A stretch of DNA of 64,000 nt from Flavobacterium antarcticum DSM 19726 (GTDB lineage Bacteria > Bacteroidota > Bacteroidia > Flavobacteriales > Flavobacteriaceae), in assembly GCF_000419685.1 (NCBI RefSeq), contig NZ_ATTM01000003.1:186846-250845 (forward strand), given 5' to 3'. How positions within the stretch are numbered: position 1 is the stretch's first letter; each line of letters begins with the position of its first letter. A model generated the notes under the pieces. It saw only the letters and a list, made by a program, of their open reading frames with translations. It did not search any database and was not told the DNA's origin. The position numbers and the translations under genes were made by a program. Shown piece after piece: positions 43,045 through 51,804 of the stretch.

Positions 43045-44049
43045 TTAAATAAAACTTCTGTAAACCGTATTTCGTAATCCTACTTCAAGCAACAATAATA
43101 TTCCTGCGAAAATCAAAAACGGTCGGTATTTTTCATCGTAATCGTAGAATTTTAGTTCTTCGATTTCTGTGGTTTCCAACTTATTAATTTCATCGTAAAT
43201 CGTTTCTAACTTCGCGTTTGAATTGGCTCTGTAATATCTTCCGCCTGTGTTTTTTGCAATATTTTTCAGTAATTGTTCGTCGATTTCTACTTTCATCATT
43301 CTGAAAATAAAATCGCCGTTTGGTGCAACAGAATACGGATACATTGCCATTCCGTTACTTCCTAAACCAATTGTGTAGACTTTAATTCCGTATTCTTTTG
43401 CAATATCAGAAGCGGTTTCCGGTTCAATTGTTCCTGAATTATTGACTCCATCTGTTAGCAAAATAATCACTTTACTTTTCGCTTTACTGTCTTTTACACG
43501 GTTTATGGCTGTTGCCAATCCTGTTCCAATTGCTGTTCCGTCTTGCAACACATTGTCGAATTTTATACTATTCAACGCGTCAACAACAACGGCTTTATCA
43601 CTCGTCACTGGCACTTTTGTATAACCTTCTCCCGCATATAAAACTAATCCGATTCGGTCATTTGGTCTAGATTCGATAAATTCAGAAGCTACTTTTTTCA
43701 AAGCTTCCATTCGGTTTGGCTTTAAATCTTTGGCCAACATACTACTCGAAACGTCAATCGCTAAAACAATATCGATTCCTTTTGTGGTTTTGGTTTGACT
43801 ACTAATATCCACCGTTCGTGGTCGAGCCATTGCAATTATTAAAGCCGATAAAGCTAAAATTCGCAGAACAAACAACACAGGTTTTAATTTACCCAAAACT
43901 GATTTCGACGTAGAAAAACCTTTTAGCGAACTCATTTTCAAAGTTGCCGATTGATTATTTCGCGTCCAAATATACCAAGCAATCGCAATGGGAATCAACA
44001 AAAAGAACCAAAAGAAACCGGGATTTAAAAAAGTTACATTCGTCATCAT
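43045..44049 (-). CDS. batA: BatA: von Willebrand A-domain protein
   Basis: A 334-residue paralogue of BatB, with N-terminal membrane segments (about residues 10-28 and 57-75), a VWA domain with MIDAS motif DVSSS (Asp99), GTAIGTGL and LLTDGVNNSG, and a C-terminal membrane helix (about 310-328). Its ATG overlaps the stop of the preceding gene by 4 bp, showing tight translational coupling. Confidence 0.93.
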   Translation of the reverse strand: MMTNVTFLNPGFFWFFLLIPIAIAWYIWTRNNQSATLKMSSLKGFSTSKSVLGKLKPVLFVLRILALSALIIAMARPRTVDISSQTKTTKGIDIVLAIDVSSSMLAKDLKPNRMEALKKVASEFIESRPNDRIGLVLYAGEGYTKVPVTSDKAVVVDALNSIKFDNVLQDGTAIGTGLATAINRVKDSKAKSKVIILLTDGVNNSGTIEPETASDIAKEYGIKVYTIGLGSNGMAMYPYSVAPNGDFIFRMMKVEIDEQLLKNIAKNTGGRYYRANSNAKLETIYDEINKLETTEIEELKFYDYDEKYRPFLIFAGILLLLEVGLRNTVYRSFI

Positions 44050-45668
44050 TTGTCGTCTCTTTTAAGTTCTACCGATTGTAAAACGCGTTCTGCAATTTCT
44101 TTTGCGTATTTATCACCTTGTTTTTGAACGATATTAATTTGTTGTAATCCGCCGTCTTGCGCGAAAATAATCGTTTCATAATACATTTCGTAGCTTTTCT
44201 TGTCAAGAGGATTTAGAATCGTAAACGTTCCGTAACCTTTCATTCCGCTAATTCCTTCGCGTGTTGTAAACTCGCCTTGGTCGCCAATAATGTTTTTTGC
44301 TCCTTGCGATTCGAAAATTTGCATTGTCGCTTCAACCGCAGTTTTCAAATCAACTTTCGTCTCTTTCTTGTATTGCAACGTTGAAATCGACACGGAAAAA
44401 TTACTCATAATACTTCCGTAACTGAACGTTTGCATATCTTTAATTACTGCAAAAGCTTCTTTTGGCAACGTCTTTTTAACGTCAATTCTCGTCAGTACTT
44501 TTGGGGTTTCGATGTGAATTCCTGAATCGCCATATTCACTCGTTACCCATTCGCCTTCCACTAATTCTTTCGACGGATGTCCAAGAAGATTGTCTTGCAA
44601 ATAATCAAATCCTTTCGTTGCAATGAAGAAAATCGCTGTTCCAAAAAGCACTACAAAAACAACAAGAATTGAAACTACAATTCGAGTAATTTTTTTCTTG
44701 CGTAATTTTTGTTTGATTAATTTCTGACGTTGGGCTTCGTTTAAAATATCACCTTCATCTTCTACAGCTTCTGGAATCGCGTTGTCAAGCGTAAGAATCG
44801 TTTTCTCAATTTTCTTTTTGTCTTCAGCAATTTCGAAATCTAGTGGTTTTGATTTGGCAAACTTCACTAAATCGGCTTGCATCAAAACGCGTTCTAAATT
44901 CTCCAAAGTCTCTGGCGAAACTTTCATTTTCTTTTTCAAAGATGCTTTTCGCAAACCGGCAATTAATTCAGAAGTTGTGCTTTCCATCGCTGGAATTTCA
45001 ATCGCTTCTTCAATGTAATTTCGAGCGATATTAGTCAATTCACTGTAATATTCTTTAATCGCACCTTTTTGCCAAAGTTCTCTTTTTTCCAAATTATTCA
45101 GCAAATTCGTCGCTTTTTCAATTGGCGATTTGTAAATAACAGCTTCGATTTTCTTCTTTTGAAATTTTCGCATTAGAAAATAAACCAAAGCTCCAATTCC
45201 GATGATAAGCAAAATTCCAAGAATCCATTTCCAAATCCAAGACGAAGAACTTTCTGCTTTTGCAATTGGTTTTATTTCGTACATCTTCTGTTTCAAAGTA
45301 TCAACCGCAACATTTTGAACGGTAACTGATAAAGAATCAGAAAACAAAACGTTTTTGCCAAACAACACTTTTAAAGACGGAATTGTATATTTCCCTGAAT
45401 CAAATTGCGTCAATCCGTATTTCTTAATCAATTCATAGCGACCGCCGTTTTTAATTGTGTCTACTTTATACGAACGAATTACTTCCAAAACACCGAAATT
45501 TTTCCCTGACGGAAAAGTCACTTGTGTCGCAGTATCCGCTTCGGCTTTTAAAGTCAAATTGAACTGGGCTCCAATTTTGTTTTTTGTTGTATCAATGGAA
45601 GTCGTCACTTTTTGAGCAAAAAGCGCGTTGGTACAAAGCAATAATAAAATATATATTTTAATTTTCAT
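44046..45668 (-). CDS. Bat operon membrane protein of unknown function
   Basis: A 540-residue protein with a signal peptide (ending ALFAQ), a BatD-like beta domain (about residues 20-125), a membrane helix at about 148-166, a cytoplasmic helical section to about 330, a second helix at about 336-358 and a C-terminal periplasmic domain of about 180 residues. The first half resembles the DUF4381/BatD type of protein found between DUF58 and VWA genes; I do not recognise the C-terminal domain (it contains SVSISTLQYKKETKVDL). Position between the DUF58 gene and batA makes it part of the complex. Confidence 0.8.
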   Translation of the reverse strand: MKIKIYILLLLCTNALFAQKVTTSIDTTKNKIGAQFNLTLKAEADTATQVTFPSGKNFGVLEVIRSYKVDTIKNGGRYELIKKYGLTQFDSGKYTIPSLKVLFGKNVLFSDSLSVTVQNVAVDTLKQKMYEIKPIAKAESSSSWIWKWILGILLIIGIGALVYFLMRKFQKKKIEAVIYKSPIEKATNLLNNLEKRELWQKGAIKEYYSELTNIARNYIEEAIEIPAMESTTSELIAGLRKASLKKKMKVSPETLENLERVLMQADLVKFAKSKPLDFEIAEDKKKIEKTILTLDNAIPEAVEDEGDILNEAQRQKLIKQKLRKKKITRIVVSILVVFVVLFGTAIFFIATKGFDYLQDNLLGHPSKELVEGEWVTSEYGDSGIHIETPKVLTRIDVKKTLPKEAFAVIKDMQTFSYGSIMSNFSVSISTLQYKKETKVDLKTAVEATMQIFESQGAKNIIGDQGEFTTREGISGMKGYGTFTILNPLDKKSYEMYYETIIFAQDGGLQQINIVQKQGDKYAKEIAERVLQSVELKRDDK

Positions 45669-45693
45669 TTTTTAAAAATAGTAATACGTTGGA

Positions 45694-46557
45694 TTAGCGC
45701 GATTTAAAATAACCCAATAATTTAGTCACATAACTTTCGTCGACTCTTGTATTTACTACACCTGAACCGCATTTGCTAAACGTTTCTTTGAAATATTTTA
45801 CTTTTTCGTGGTAGTATTTTTCATATTCCATGCGGACTTGTTTTGAACCGGTATTTATTAATTCAACATTTCCCGATTCTGCGTCAAGCATTGGAACAAC
45901 ACCTAAATTTGGCATTTTCTCTTCCCGAATATCATACACTCGAATTCCGGTAATATCGTGTTTTTTAGAAGCAATTTTCAACGTATGCTCATAATCAGCC
46001 GACATAAAATCAGAAATCAGAAATACAATTGCTTTCTTTTTTTGAGTGCTTGACAAAAACTTCAACGCTTGAGCAACATCAGTTTTATTACTTTTGGGTT
46101 GAAATTCAATCAACTCACGAATAATTCGCAATACGTGCGATTTCCCTTTTTTCGGTGGAATATAAAGTTCGATTTGGTCGGAAAATAAAATCAATCCAAT
46201 CTTATCATTATTTTGAGTCGCCGAAAAAGCCATCGTTGCCGAAATCTCCGTAATAATATCTTCTTTAAAAGCATTTTTAGTTCCAAAACCTGATGAACCA
46301 CTGATATCAACCATCAACATCATCGTCAACTCGCGTTCTTCCTCGAAAACTTTGACGTGAGCTTCATTGTATCGAGCCGTAACATTCCAATCGATTGCTC
46401 GAATGTCATCGCCGTATTGGTATTGTCGCACTTCCGAAAAAGTCATTCCGCGTCCTTTAAACGACGTATGGTATTCCCCCGAAAAGATGTGATTGCTCAA
46501 TCTTCGGGTTTTGATTTCGATTTTTCGTACTTTTTTTAATAGCTCTTTTGTATCCAT
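45694..46557 (-). CDS. DUF58 domain protein
   Basis: A 287-residue protein with the DUF58 signature GRGMTFSEVRQYQYGDDIRAIDWNVTARYNEAHVK-type block (described from about residue 36; the key core is GDDIRAIDWNVTAR). The central part is a VWA-like fold with VDISGSSGFG (about 93-102). DUF58 proteins are always encoded with MoxR ATPases and are presumed partners. It lies 84 bp downstream of moxR; that gap holds a short-word repeat. Confidence 0.93.
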   Translation of the reverse strand: MDTKELLKKVRKIEIKTRRLSNHIFSGEYHTSFKGRGMTFSEVRQYQYGDDIRAIDWNVTARYNEAHVKVFEEERELTMMLMVDISGSSGFGTKNAFKEDIITEISATMAFSATQNNDKIGLILFSDQIELYIPPKKGKSHVLRIIRELIEFQPKSNKTDVAQALKFLSSTQKKKAIVFLISDFMSADYEHTLKIASKKHDITGIRVYDIREEKMPNLGVVPMLDAESGNVELINTGSKQVRMEYEKYYHEKVKYFKETFSKCGSGVVNTRVDESYVTKLLGYFKSR

Positions 46558-46566
46558 CTTTCTTTA

Positions 46567-46636
46567 GTTGTCGGTTGTCGGTTGTGCGTTGTCAGTTTCT
46601 CGAGTAACTGGAAACTGATAACTGATAACTGTAAAC
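46567..46636. repeat. Short-word inverted repeat between moxR and DUF58 gene
   Basis: The left half reiterates GTTGTCGGTTGTC, the right half AACTGATAACTG; the centre CAGTTTCTCGAGTAACTG is nearly palindromic around CTCGAG. It is inside the bat operon and could form a hairpin in the mRNA. Confidence 0.65.
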
Positions 46637-46641
46637 TAAAT

Positions 46642-47646
46642 TTAAGGCACCTCGATTTCGTTGATTATCTTATTAATGATGTCAACTGAAGTGATGTTTT
46701 CTGCTTCGGCTTCGTAAGTAATTCCGATTCTGTGACGCAAGACATCGTGCACAACAGCACGAACATCTTCTGGAATCACGTAACCTCTGCGTTTGATGAA
46801 TGCATAACATTTTGCGGCTGTAGCCAAATTGATACTTCCACGTGGAGAAGCTCCGAAACTGATTAACGGTTTCAAGCTTTCTAATTTATATTGTTCTGGA
46901 TAACGAGTAGCAAAAATGATATCAAGAATATATTTCTCGATTTTTTCGTCCATATAAACCTCACGAACTGCTGCTTGAGCACGAACGATTTGTTCAACAG
47001 AAATAACAGCATTTACTTTTTCAAAAGCACCTTTTAAATTCTGACGAACGACCATTCTTTCGTCTTCCATTTTTGGATAGTCGATAACGGTTTTCAACAT
47101 AAAACGGTCGACTTGTGCTTCTGGTAAAGGATACGTTCCTTCTTGCTCAATTGGATTTTGCGTAGCCAAAACTAAAAACGGACGGTCTAACTTAAACGTC
47201 GTATCGCCAATAGTTACTTGCTTTTCCTGCATCGCTTCTAACAAAGCGGATTGTACTTTTGCTGGAGCACGGTTAATCTCATCTGCCAAAACGAAGTTTG
47301 CGAAAATCGGACCTTTCTTAATCGAAAATTCGTTCGCTTTAATGTTGTATATCATTGTTCCAACAACGTCTGCCGGAAGTAAATCGGGTGTAAATTGAAT
47401 TCGACTGAACGAGGCCTCAATTGCTTGCGACAAGGTATTAATCGCTAAAGTCTTTGCCAATCCTGGAACTCCTTCAAGTAAAATATGTCCTTGGCCTAAA
47501 AGTCCAATCAGCAATCGTTCAATCATGTGTTTTTGACCTACAATTACTTTGTTCATTTCCATGTTCAGCAGGTCGATAAATGCACTTTCGCGTTCTATCT
47601 TTTCATTAATCGCTCTAATGTCTAAAGTAGCCGAATTTTCTTCCAT
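46642..47646 (-). CDS. MoxR-family AAA+ ATPase
   Basis: A 334-residue ATPase with Walker A GVPGLAKT (residues 59-66), Walker B VLADEINRAP (about 117-126) and sensor region LATQNPIEQEGTYPLPEAQ (about 157-175). MoxR proteins act as chaperone-like motors for VWA-domain partners, here probably BatA, BatB and the DUF58 protein. It is the first gene of the operon. No promoter word was found in the 262-bp gap upstream, which is AT-rich and contains only a 17-codon open frame at 47817. Confidence 0.95.
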   Translation of the reverse strand: MEENSATLDIRAINEKIERESAFIDLLNMEMNKVIVGQKHMIERLLIGLLGQGHILLEGVPGLAKTLAINTLSQAIEASFSRIQFTPDLLPADVVGTMIYNIKANEFSIKKGPIFANFVLADEINRAPAKVQSALLEAMQEKQVTIGDTTFKLDRPFLVLATQNPIEQEGTYPLPEAQVDRFMLKTVIDYPKMEDERMVVRQNLKGAFEKVNAVISVEQIVRAQAAVREVYMDEKIEKYILDIIFATRYPEQYKLESLKPLISFGASPRGSINLATAAKCYAFIKRRGYVIPEDVRAVVHDVLRHRIGITYEAEAENITSVDIINKIINEIEVP

Positions 47647-47908
47647 TTTGTCTCTAATATTAAGGTAACTTTCAGTGTAAAATTATAACGATGCAAATTG
47701 AATTTTTTTTTAGAAGTTTGATGTTAAGAATTGGTTAAAACTTGTAAGAAACCTTTGGTTTTAAGGACGAATTGTGATTTTGTTTTTATAAATTTAAGAA
47801 CTTAAAATAAGACTCATGAAAATTGCTAACATTAACGATTTCAAGGAATTAATTAGAGTCGGAACTTAAGAGAAATTCAACATTTACAAAAACAATAAAT
47901 CAATACTT

Positions 47909-48775
47909 ATGAACTCAAGATTTTCACGCATTATTGCAGGTACAATGAACTGGGGAAGTTGGGACAAAAAATTTTCAACTTCTGAAATGTCCAACATTAT
48001 AAACGTTTGTGTAGAAAACAAAATCACGACGTTTGACCATGCTGCAATTTATGGCGATTATACGACGGAAGCCGACTTTGGAAAAGCTTTCAAAGCAAGT
48101 AAAATAGACCGCGAAAAGGTACAATTCATTTCAAAATGCGGGATTTTATATGCTCCAAAAGACACGACAGGAATAAAACAATATGAATCTTCGAAAGAAA
48201 GCATGATTAAATCGGTTGATGCTTCGTTGAATAATTTGCAAACTGACTATTTAGATGCTTTGCTTATCCACAGACCAAATCCATTGATGCATCCTGAAGA
48301 AATTGCAGAAGCAGTTTCGCAATTGAAAAAAGACGGGAAAATATTAGATTTCGGTGTGTCAAATTTCACTGCTTCTCAAACCGAGCTTTTGCGCTCAAAA
48401 GTGGATGTGAATTATAACCAAATTCAGTTTTCAGCAACTCACTTTGAAGCGATGACAGATGGAAGTTTAGATTACATGCAAATTCATGGAATCCAACCGA
48501 TGGCGTGGAATCCGCTTGGGACTGTTTTTAGAGAAGACACGAGACAAACACGTGATTTAAAAAAGTTAATGGCTCGATTGGTTGAGAAATACGAAATTGG
48601 AAGTGATATGATTTTATTGGCTTGGATTTTAAAACATCCGGCGAATATTATTCCACTTGCTGGAACTGTGAATACGGCTCGTTTGCAGAATATTCACAAA
48701 GCAACTGAAATGTATTTGGAGCAAGAAGATTGGTTTGCGATTTGGAGTGAAAGTATGGGACATCGAATTGATTAA
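47909..48775 (+). CDS. Aldo/keto reductase
   Basis: A 288-residue TIM-barrel oxidoreductase. The catalytic tetrad is visible: Asp in FDHAAIYGDYT (about residues 39-49, with the tyrosine), Lys in QFISKCGI (about 75), and the HRPNP position for His (about 118). The C-terminal NADP-binding segment includes IIPLAGTVNTARL (about 248-260). The arrangement resembles the YdhF-type subfamily. Substrate unknown. It is followed by a CCACGAATT repeat and an SDR gene. Confidence 0.92.
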   Translation: MNSRFSRIIAGTMNWGSWDKKFSTSEMSNIINVCVENKITTFDHAAIYGDYTTEADFGKAFKASKIDREKVQFISKCGILYAPKDTTGIKQYESSKESMIKSVDASLNNLQTDYLDALLIHRPNPLMHPEEIAEAVSQLKKDGKILDFGVSNFTASQTELLRSKVDVNYNQIQFSATHFEAMTDGSLDYMQIHGIQPMAWNPLGTVFREDTRQTRDLKKLMARLVEKYEIGSDMILLAWILKHPANIIPLAGTVNTARLQNIHKATEMYLEQEDWFAIWSESMGHRID

Positions 48776-48786
48776 ATAAAAAGCAG

Positions 48787-48842
48787 CCACGAATTGCACG
48801 AATTCCCACTAATTAATTTGTGAAAATTCGTGTAATTCGTGG
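48787..48842. repeat. CCACGAATT-type inverted repeat, compact copy
   Basis: CCACGAATTGCACGAATT (48787-48804) and AATTCGTGTAATTCGTGG (48825-48842) are reverse complements except for one base. It lies between the two oxidoreductase genes. Confidence 0.8.
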
Positions 48843-48875
48843 CAAAAATAAGTGGTTAAAATACAAATATATTAA

Positions 48876-49628
48876 ATGAAAACAGTTTTAATTACAGGTG
48901 CGACAAGCGGAATTGGTCGCGCTACGGCTCGACTTTTAGCACAAAACAATTTTAGAATTATTCTCTGTGGAAGACGGAACGACCGTTTGCAGGAACTAGA
49001 AACAGAGTTGAGTGCATTTACGGAAGTTCATTCGTTGCAGTTTGACGTTCGGAATCAGAATATGCTTTTGGAAAGTATGAAAACACTCCCTGAAAACTTT
49101 TCACAAATTGATATTTTAATCAACAATGCGGGAAATGCACATGGAATGGATACGATTCAAGACGGTTCGACGGAAGATTGGGATGCGATGATTGACATTA
49201 ATATTAAGGGTTTGCTTTATGTTTCCAAAGCGGTAATTCCACAGATGTTGGAGCGTCAAAGTGGTCATATCATTAATATTGGATCGACGGCTGCGAAAGA
49301 AGTGTATCCAAAAGGAAATGTGTATTGTGCGACAAAACACGCTGTTGACGCGATAAATCAAGGAATGCGAATGGATTTGAACGGAACTGGAATTCGTGTG
49401 GGTGCGATTCATCCGGGAATGGTGGAAACGGAATTTTCAGAAGTGCGTTTTAAAGGAGATTCGGAACGAGCAGGACAAGTGTACAAAGGTTTTAAACCAT
49501 TGCAACCGGAAGATATTGCAGATATAATTCACTTTGTGATTTCACGGCCTTATCATGTAAATATTGCAGATTTGGTTGTGATGAGTGTGGATCAAGCTTC
49601 TTCTACTATTGTGAATAAGAATTTGTAA
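48876..49628 (+). CDS. Short-chain dehydrogenase/reductase
   Basis: A 250-residue SDR with coenzyme motif [12 protein letters not shown] (residues 7-18), NNAGNAHG (about 86-93) and the active-site serine plus YCATK (tyrosine about 151, lysine about 155). [13 protein letters not shown] is the typical post-active-site loop. It is similar to the YdfG/serine 3-dehydrogenase branch, which acts on 3-hydroxy acids and related small molecules; the true substrate cannot be read. It is probably monocistronic. Confidence 0.93.
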   Translation: MKTVLITGATSGIGRATARLLAQNNFRIILCGRRNDRLQELETELSAFTEVHSLQFDVRNQNMLLESMKTLPENFSQIDILINNAGNAHGMDTIQDGSTEDWDAMIDINIKGLLYVSKAVIPQMLERQSGHIINIGSTAAKEVYPKGNVYCATKHAVDAINQGMRMDLNGTGIRVGAIHPGMVETEFSEVRFKGDSERAGQVYKGFKPLQPEDIADIIHFVISRPYHVNIADLVVMSVDQASSTIVNKNL

Positions 49629-49742
49629 AATAGGTTTTCACACAGATTTCACGAATTTGCACAGATTAGTAATTATTGAAAACCTTAATCGTGCAAGATC
49701 TTTTTTTTGACCTTGCAGGAAACAAAGAAGAATAAAATTTAG

Positions 49743-49800
49743 CCACGAATTTCACAAATTGGCACGAGTTAATTCGTGAAAATTCGTGCAATCCGTGTAA
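49743..49800. repeat. CCACGAATT-type inverted repeat, third copy
   Basis: It begins CCACGAATTTCACAAATT and ends AATTCGTGCAATCCGTGT, with more mismatches than the copy at 48787. A lone half (CACACAGATTTCACGAATTT) lies about 100 bp upstream near 49636. It ends 18 bp before the AlbA_2 gene. Confidence 0.65.
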
Positions 49801-49817
49801 AACTATCTCCAAAAAAA

Positions 49818-50963
49818 ATGATTAACAAACGTCTTTTGATTAAAAATCTTCTCGCTCATAATGATGAGAATAGTTTTTATGACAAAAAACGACAGTTGAA
49901 TTTGCATACAAGAGAGGGAAAAGCAAAATTTTTGAAACACATTTGTGCTTTGTCTAACTCGAACCCGACCAACAATTCCTATATTGTGGTTGGTGTGGAA
50001 GACCACGATAATGAGATTGTTGGTGATGATTTTTTTGACGATAGTCGGATTCAGAATTTGGTAAATGCATTTTTAGAAAATCCACCGAAGATTAGATATG
50101 AGAACATTCAGTTTCCTAATTTGTCGAAAGACAAAGTAATTGGATTGGTGACGATTCAACCAAATGCTTCTGTTTCTTTTTTCAAAAAAGGAATTCATAC
50201 GATTCCTGCTCAATCTGTTTTTGTTCGAATTGGCAGTAATACAAAACCAACCGAATTAGGTTTTGAGAAAAATAGCCAGAATGAAGCGACGGTTTTAAGT
50301 ATTGAAAATAATTCAAGAAATAGCATTGGCGATACTTTGGATGGTGTGATGGATTTCATGAACAATCGGCATAAAAACATGCAACCGAAGTACAAAGTGT
50401 TCAAAGAATTATTTGTGCTTTGTTGGGCTGGAATTCCAAAGAAAATTAAAGGTCAGACTTTTTATTCTCGTGTCGATATTGAATTAATTAACGAACAGAT
50501 TAAGTTGTTTTATTCGGTTCTAGACGATGTTCAAATTGAATATGACGATGACAACTTTACAATTACCGAATATGTTTCATTAGGATTGAATGATAAAACA
50601 AGCTTTTATCCTTTAGAACGCGTTTCGATTCATTTTGAGGAAAATGGGTATTATAAGATTGACCGAGAAATGCTTTTTGCACCACCGGAATTCAACAAGA
50701 AAATGTTGTACCACATTTACAATTCTAATTTGGCTTTGATTTCAAAAATGAATAAAGGTTTTGCATTATCGCATCGCGAAATAAAGGATTTAGAGAATGT
50801 TCCTGCGACGTTAATGATTTGCTACCTCAACGGATTTGAAGATGCAAAAGAACAATTGATTGTAGCCAAACCTTTATTGAAAGCTGCCGAAAATAAAATA
50901 GTTTACGTTGCTTTTAAGGAAGTAATGCGGATTTTAAGGAAAATGAAATATGATGTTAATTGA
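49818..50963 (+). CDS. AlbA_2 (Schlafen-like) putative DNA-binding protein
   Basis: A 381-residue protein. The N-terminal 130 residues have the AlbA_2/ATP-binding-4 pattern: EGKAKFLKHICALSNSN, then YIVVGVEDHDNEIVGD (about residues 55-70) and a second strand VIGLVTIQPN (about 105-114), followed by VFVRIGSNTKPT. Such domains occur in putative transcriptional regulators and Schlafen-like RNA-processing proteins. The remaining 240 residues are of unknown function. ATG 49818 is chosen because an upstream start would read through the CCACGAATT repeat. The end overlaps the phosphoesterase gene by 14 bp, so the two are coupled. Confidence 0.82.
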   Translation: MINKRLLIKNLLAHNDENSFYDKKRQLNLHTREGKAKFLKHICALSNSNPTNNSYIVVGVEDHDNEIVGDDFFDDSRIQNLVNAFLENPPKIRYENIQFPNLSKDKVIGLVTIQPNASVSFFKKGIHTIPAQSVFVRIGSNTKPTELGFEKNSQNEATVLSIENNSRNSIGDTLDGVMDFMNNRHKNMQPKYKVFKELFVLCWAGIPKKIKGQTFYSRVDIELINEQIKLFYSVLDDVQIEYDDDNFTITEYVSLGLNDKTSFYPLERVSIHFEENGYYKIDREMLFAPPEFNKKMLYHIYNSNLALISKMNKGFALSHREIKDLENVPATLMICYLNGFEDAKEQLIVAKPLLKAAENKIVYVAFKEVMRILRKMKYDVN

Positions 50964-51702
50964 TAGTATAAAAACAAAACGAACCCTCGTCATCGGCGAC
51001 ATTCACGGCGGATTAAAAGCACTAAAACAAGTTTTAAAACGAGCGGAAGTAACTAATAATGATACTTTAGTTTTTCTTGGAGATTATGTAGATGGTTGGA
51101 GTGAATCGCCACAAGTGTTAGATTTTTTAATTGAGCTTCGTGGAAAGCAAAACTGTATTATTCTACGAGGAAATCACGATGAACTACTTCAAAAATATCT
51201 GGAGACCGATACGTATAATGAAATGTGGAAAAAGCATGGCGGAGAATCTACCATCAAAGCGTATGAAAGTATCAGCGAACAGAAAAAGCGTTTTCACATT
51301 CAGTTTTTGAAATCTTTAGAAAACTACCATCTAGACGACAAAAACAGAATTTTTGTGCATGCTGGTTTTACAAATTTAAGAGGCGTGACGAGTGAATATT
51401 TTCCGAAATTACTTTATTGGGACAGAACCTTATGGGAAATGGCGCTGGCTTTTGATTCGCGTATTCCCAAAGACTCACACTTTTATCCGCCCAGGTTTTT
51501 ATTATATGAAGAGGTTTTTATTGGACATACTCCGGTAACTCGCATTGGCGAAAAGACTCCTGTTCAGAAAGCTAATATTTGGAATGTCGATACTGGTGCT
51601 GCTTTTAAAGGATCGATTACAATTATGGATGTAGATTCAAAAAAGTTTTGGCAGAGTGATTGCGTTTGTGACTTATATCCCAACGAAATTGGTCGGAATT
51701 AG
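50950..51702 (+). CDS. Metallophosphoesterase (PPP/ApaH-like)
   Basis: A 250-residue phosphoesterase with the motif order VIGDIHGG (residues 15-22), FLGDYVDGW (about 44-52), LRGNHDE (about 75-81) and IFVHAGF plus FIGHTPV (about 136 and 195). This is the calcineurin-like metal site used by serine/threonine phosphatases and by Ap4A hydrolases; sequence alone cannot decide between them. Its start lies inside the end of the AlbA_2 gene, implying a joint function. No terminator is obvious before the LytTR gene 100 bp downstream. Confidence 0.92.
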   Translation: MMLIDSIKTKRTLVIGDIHGGLKALKQVLKRAEVTNNDTLVFLGDYVDGWSESPQVLDFLIELRGKQNCIILRGNHDELLQKYLETDTYNEMWKKHGGESTIKAYESISEQKKRFHIQFLKSLENYHLDDKNRIFVHAGFTNLRGVTSEYFPKLLYWDRTLWEMALAFDSRIPKDSHFYPPRFLLYEEVFIGHTPVTRIGEKTPVQKANIWNVDTGAAFKGSITIMDVDSKKFWQSDCVCDLYPNEIGRN

Positions 51703-51804
51703 ATACACTGATTGTATTTTTTTCAATGAAAATCGATTTTATAACTTTAAAATATATATTTTTACCTGTTCTAACATGCAATCTGTTAGATTTTTAGATC
51801 TGAA

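Noticed and set aside
47817-47870. A 17-codon open frame (MKIANINDFKELIRVGT)
   Set aside because: Too short, no signal or motif and no terminator of its own; probably chance or a relic in the moxR upstream gap.
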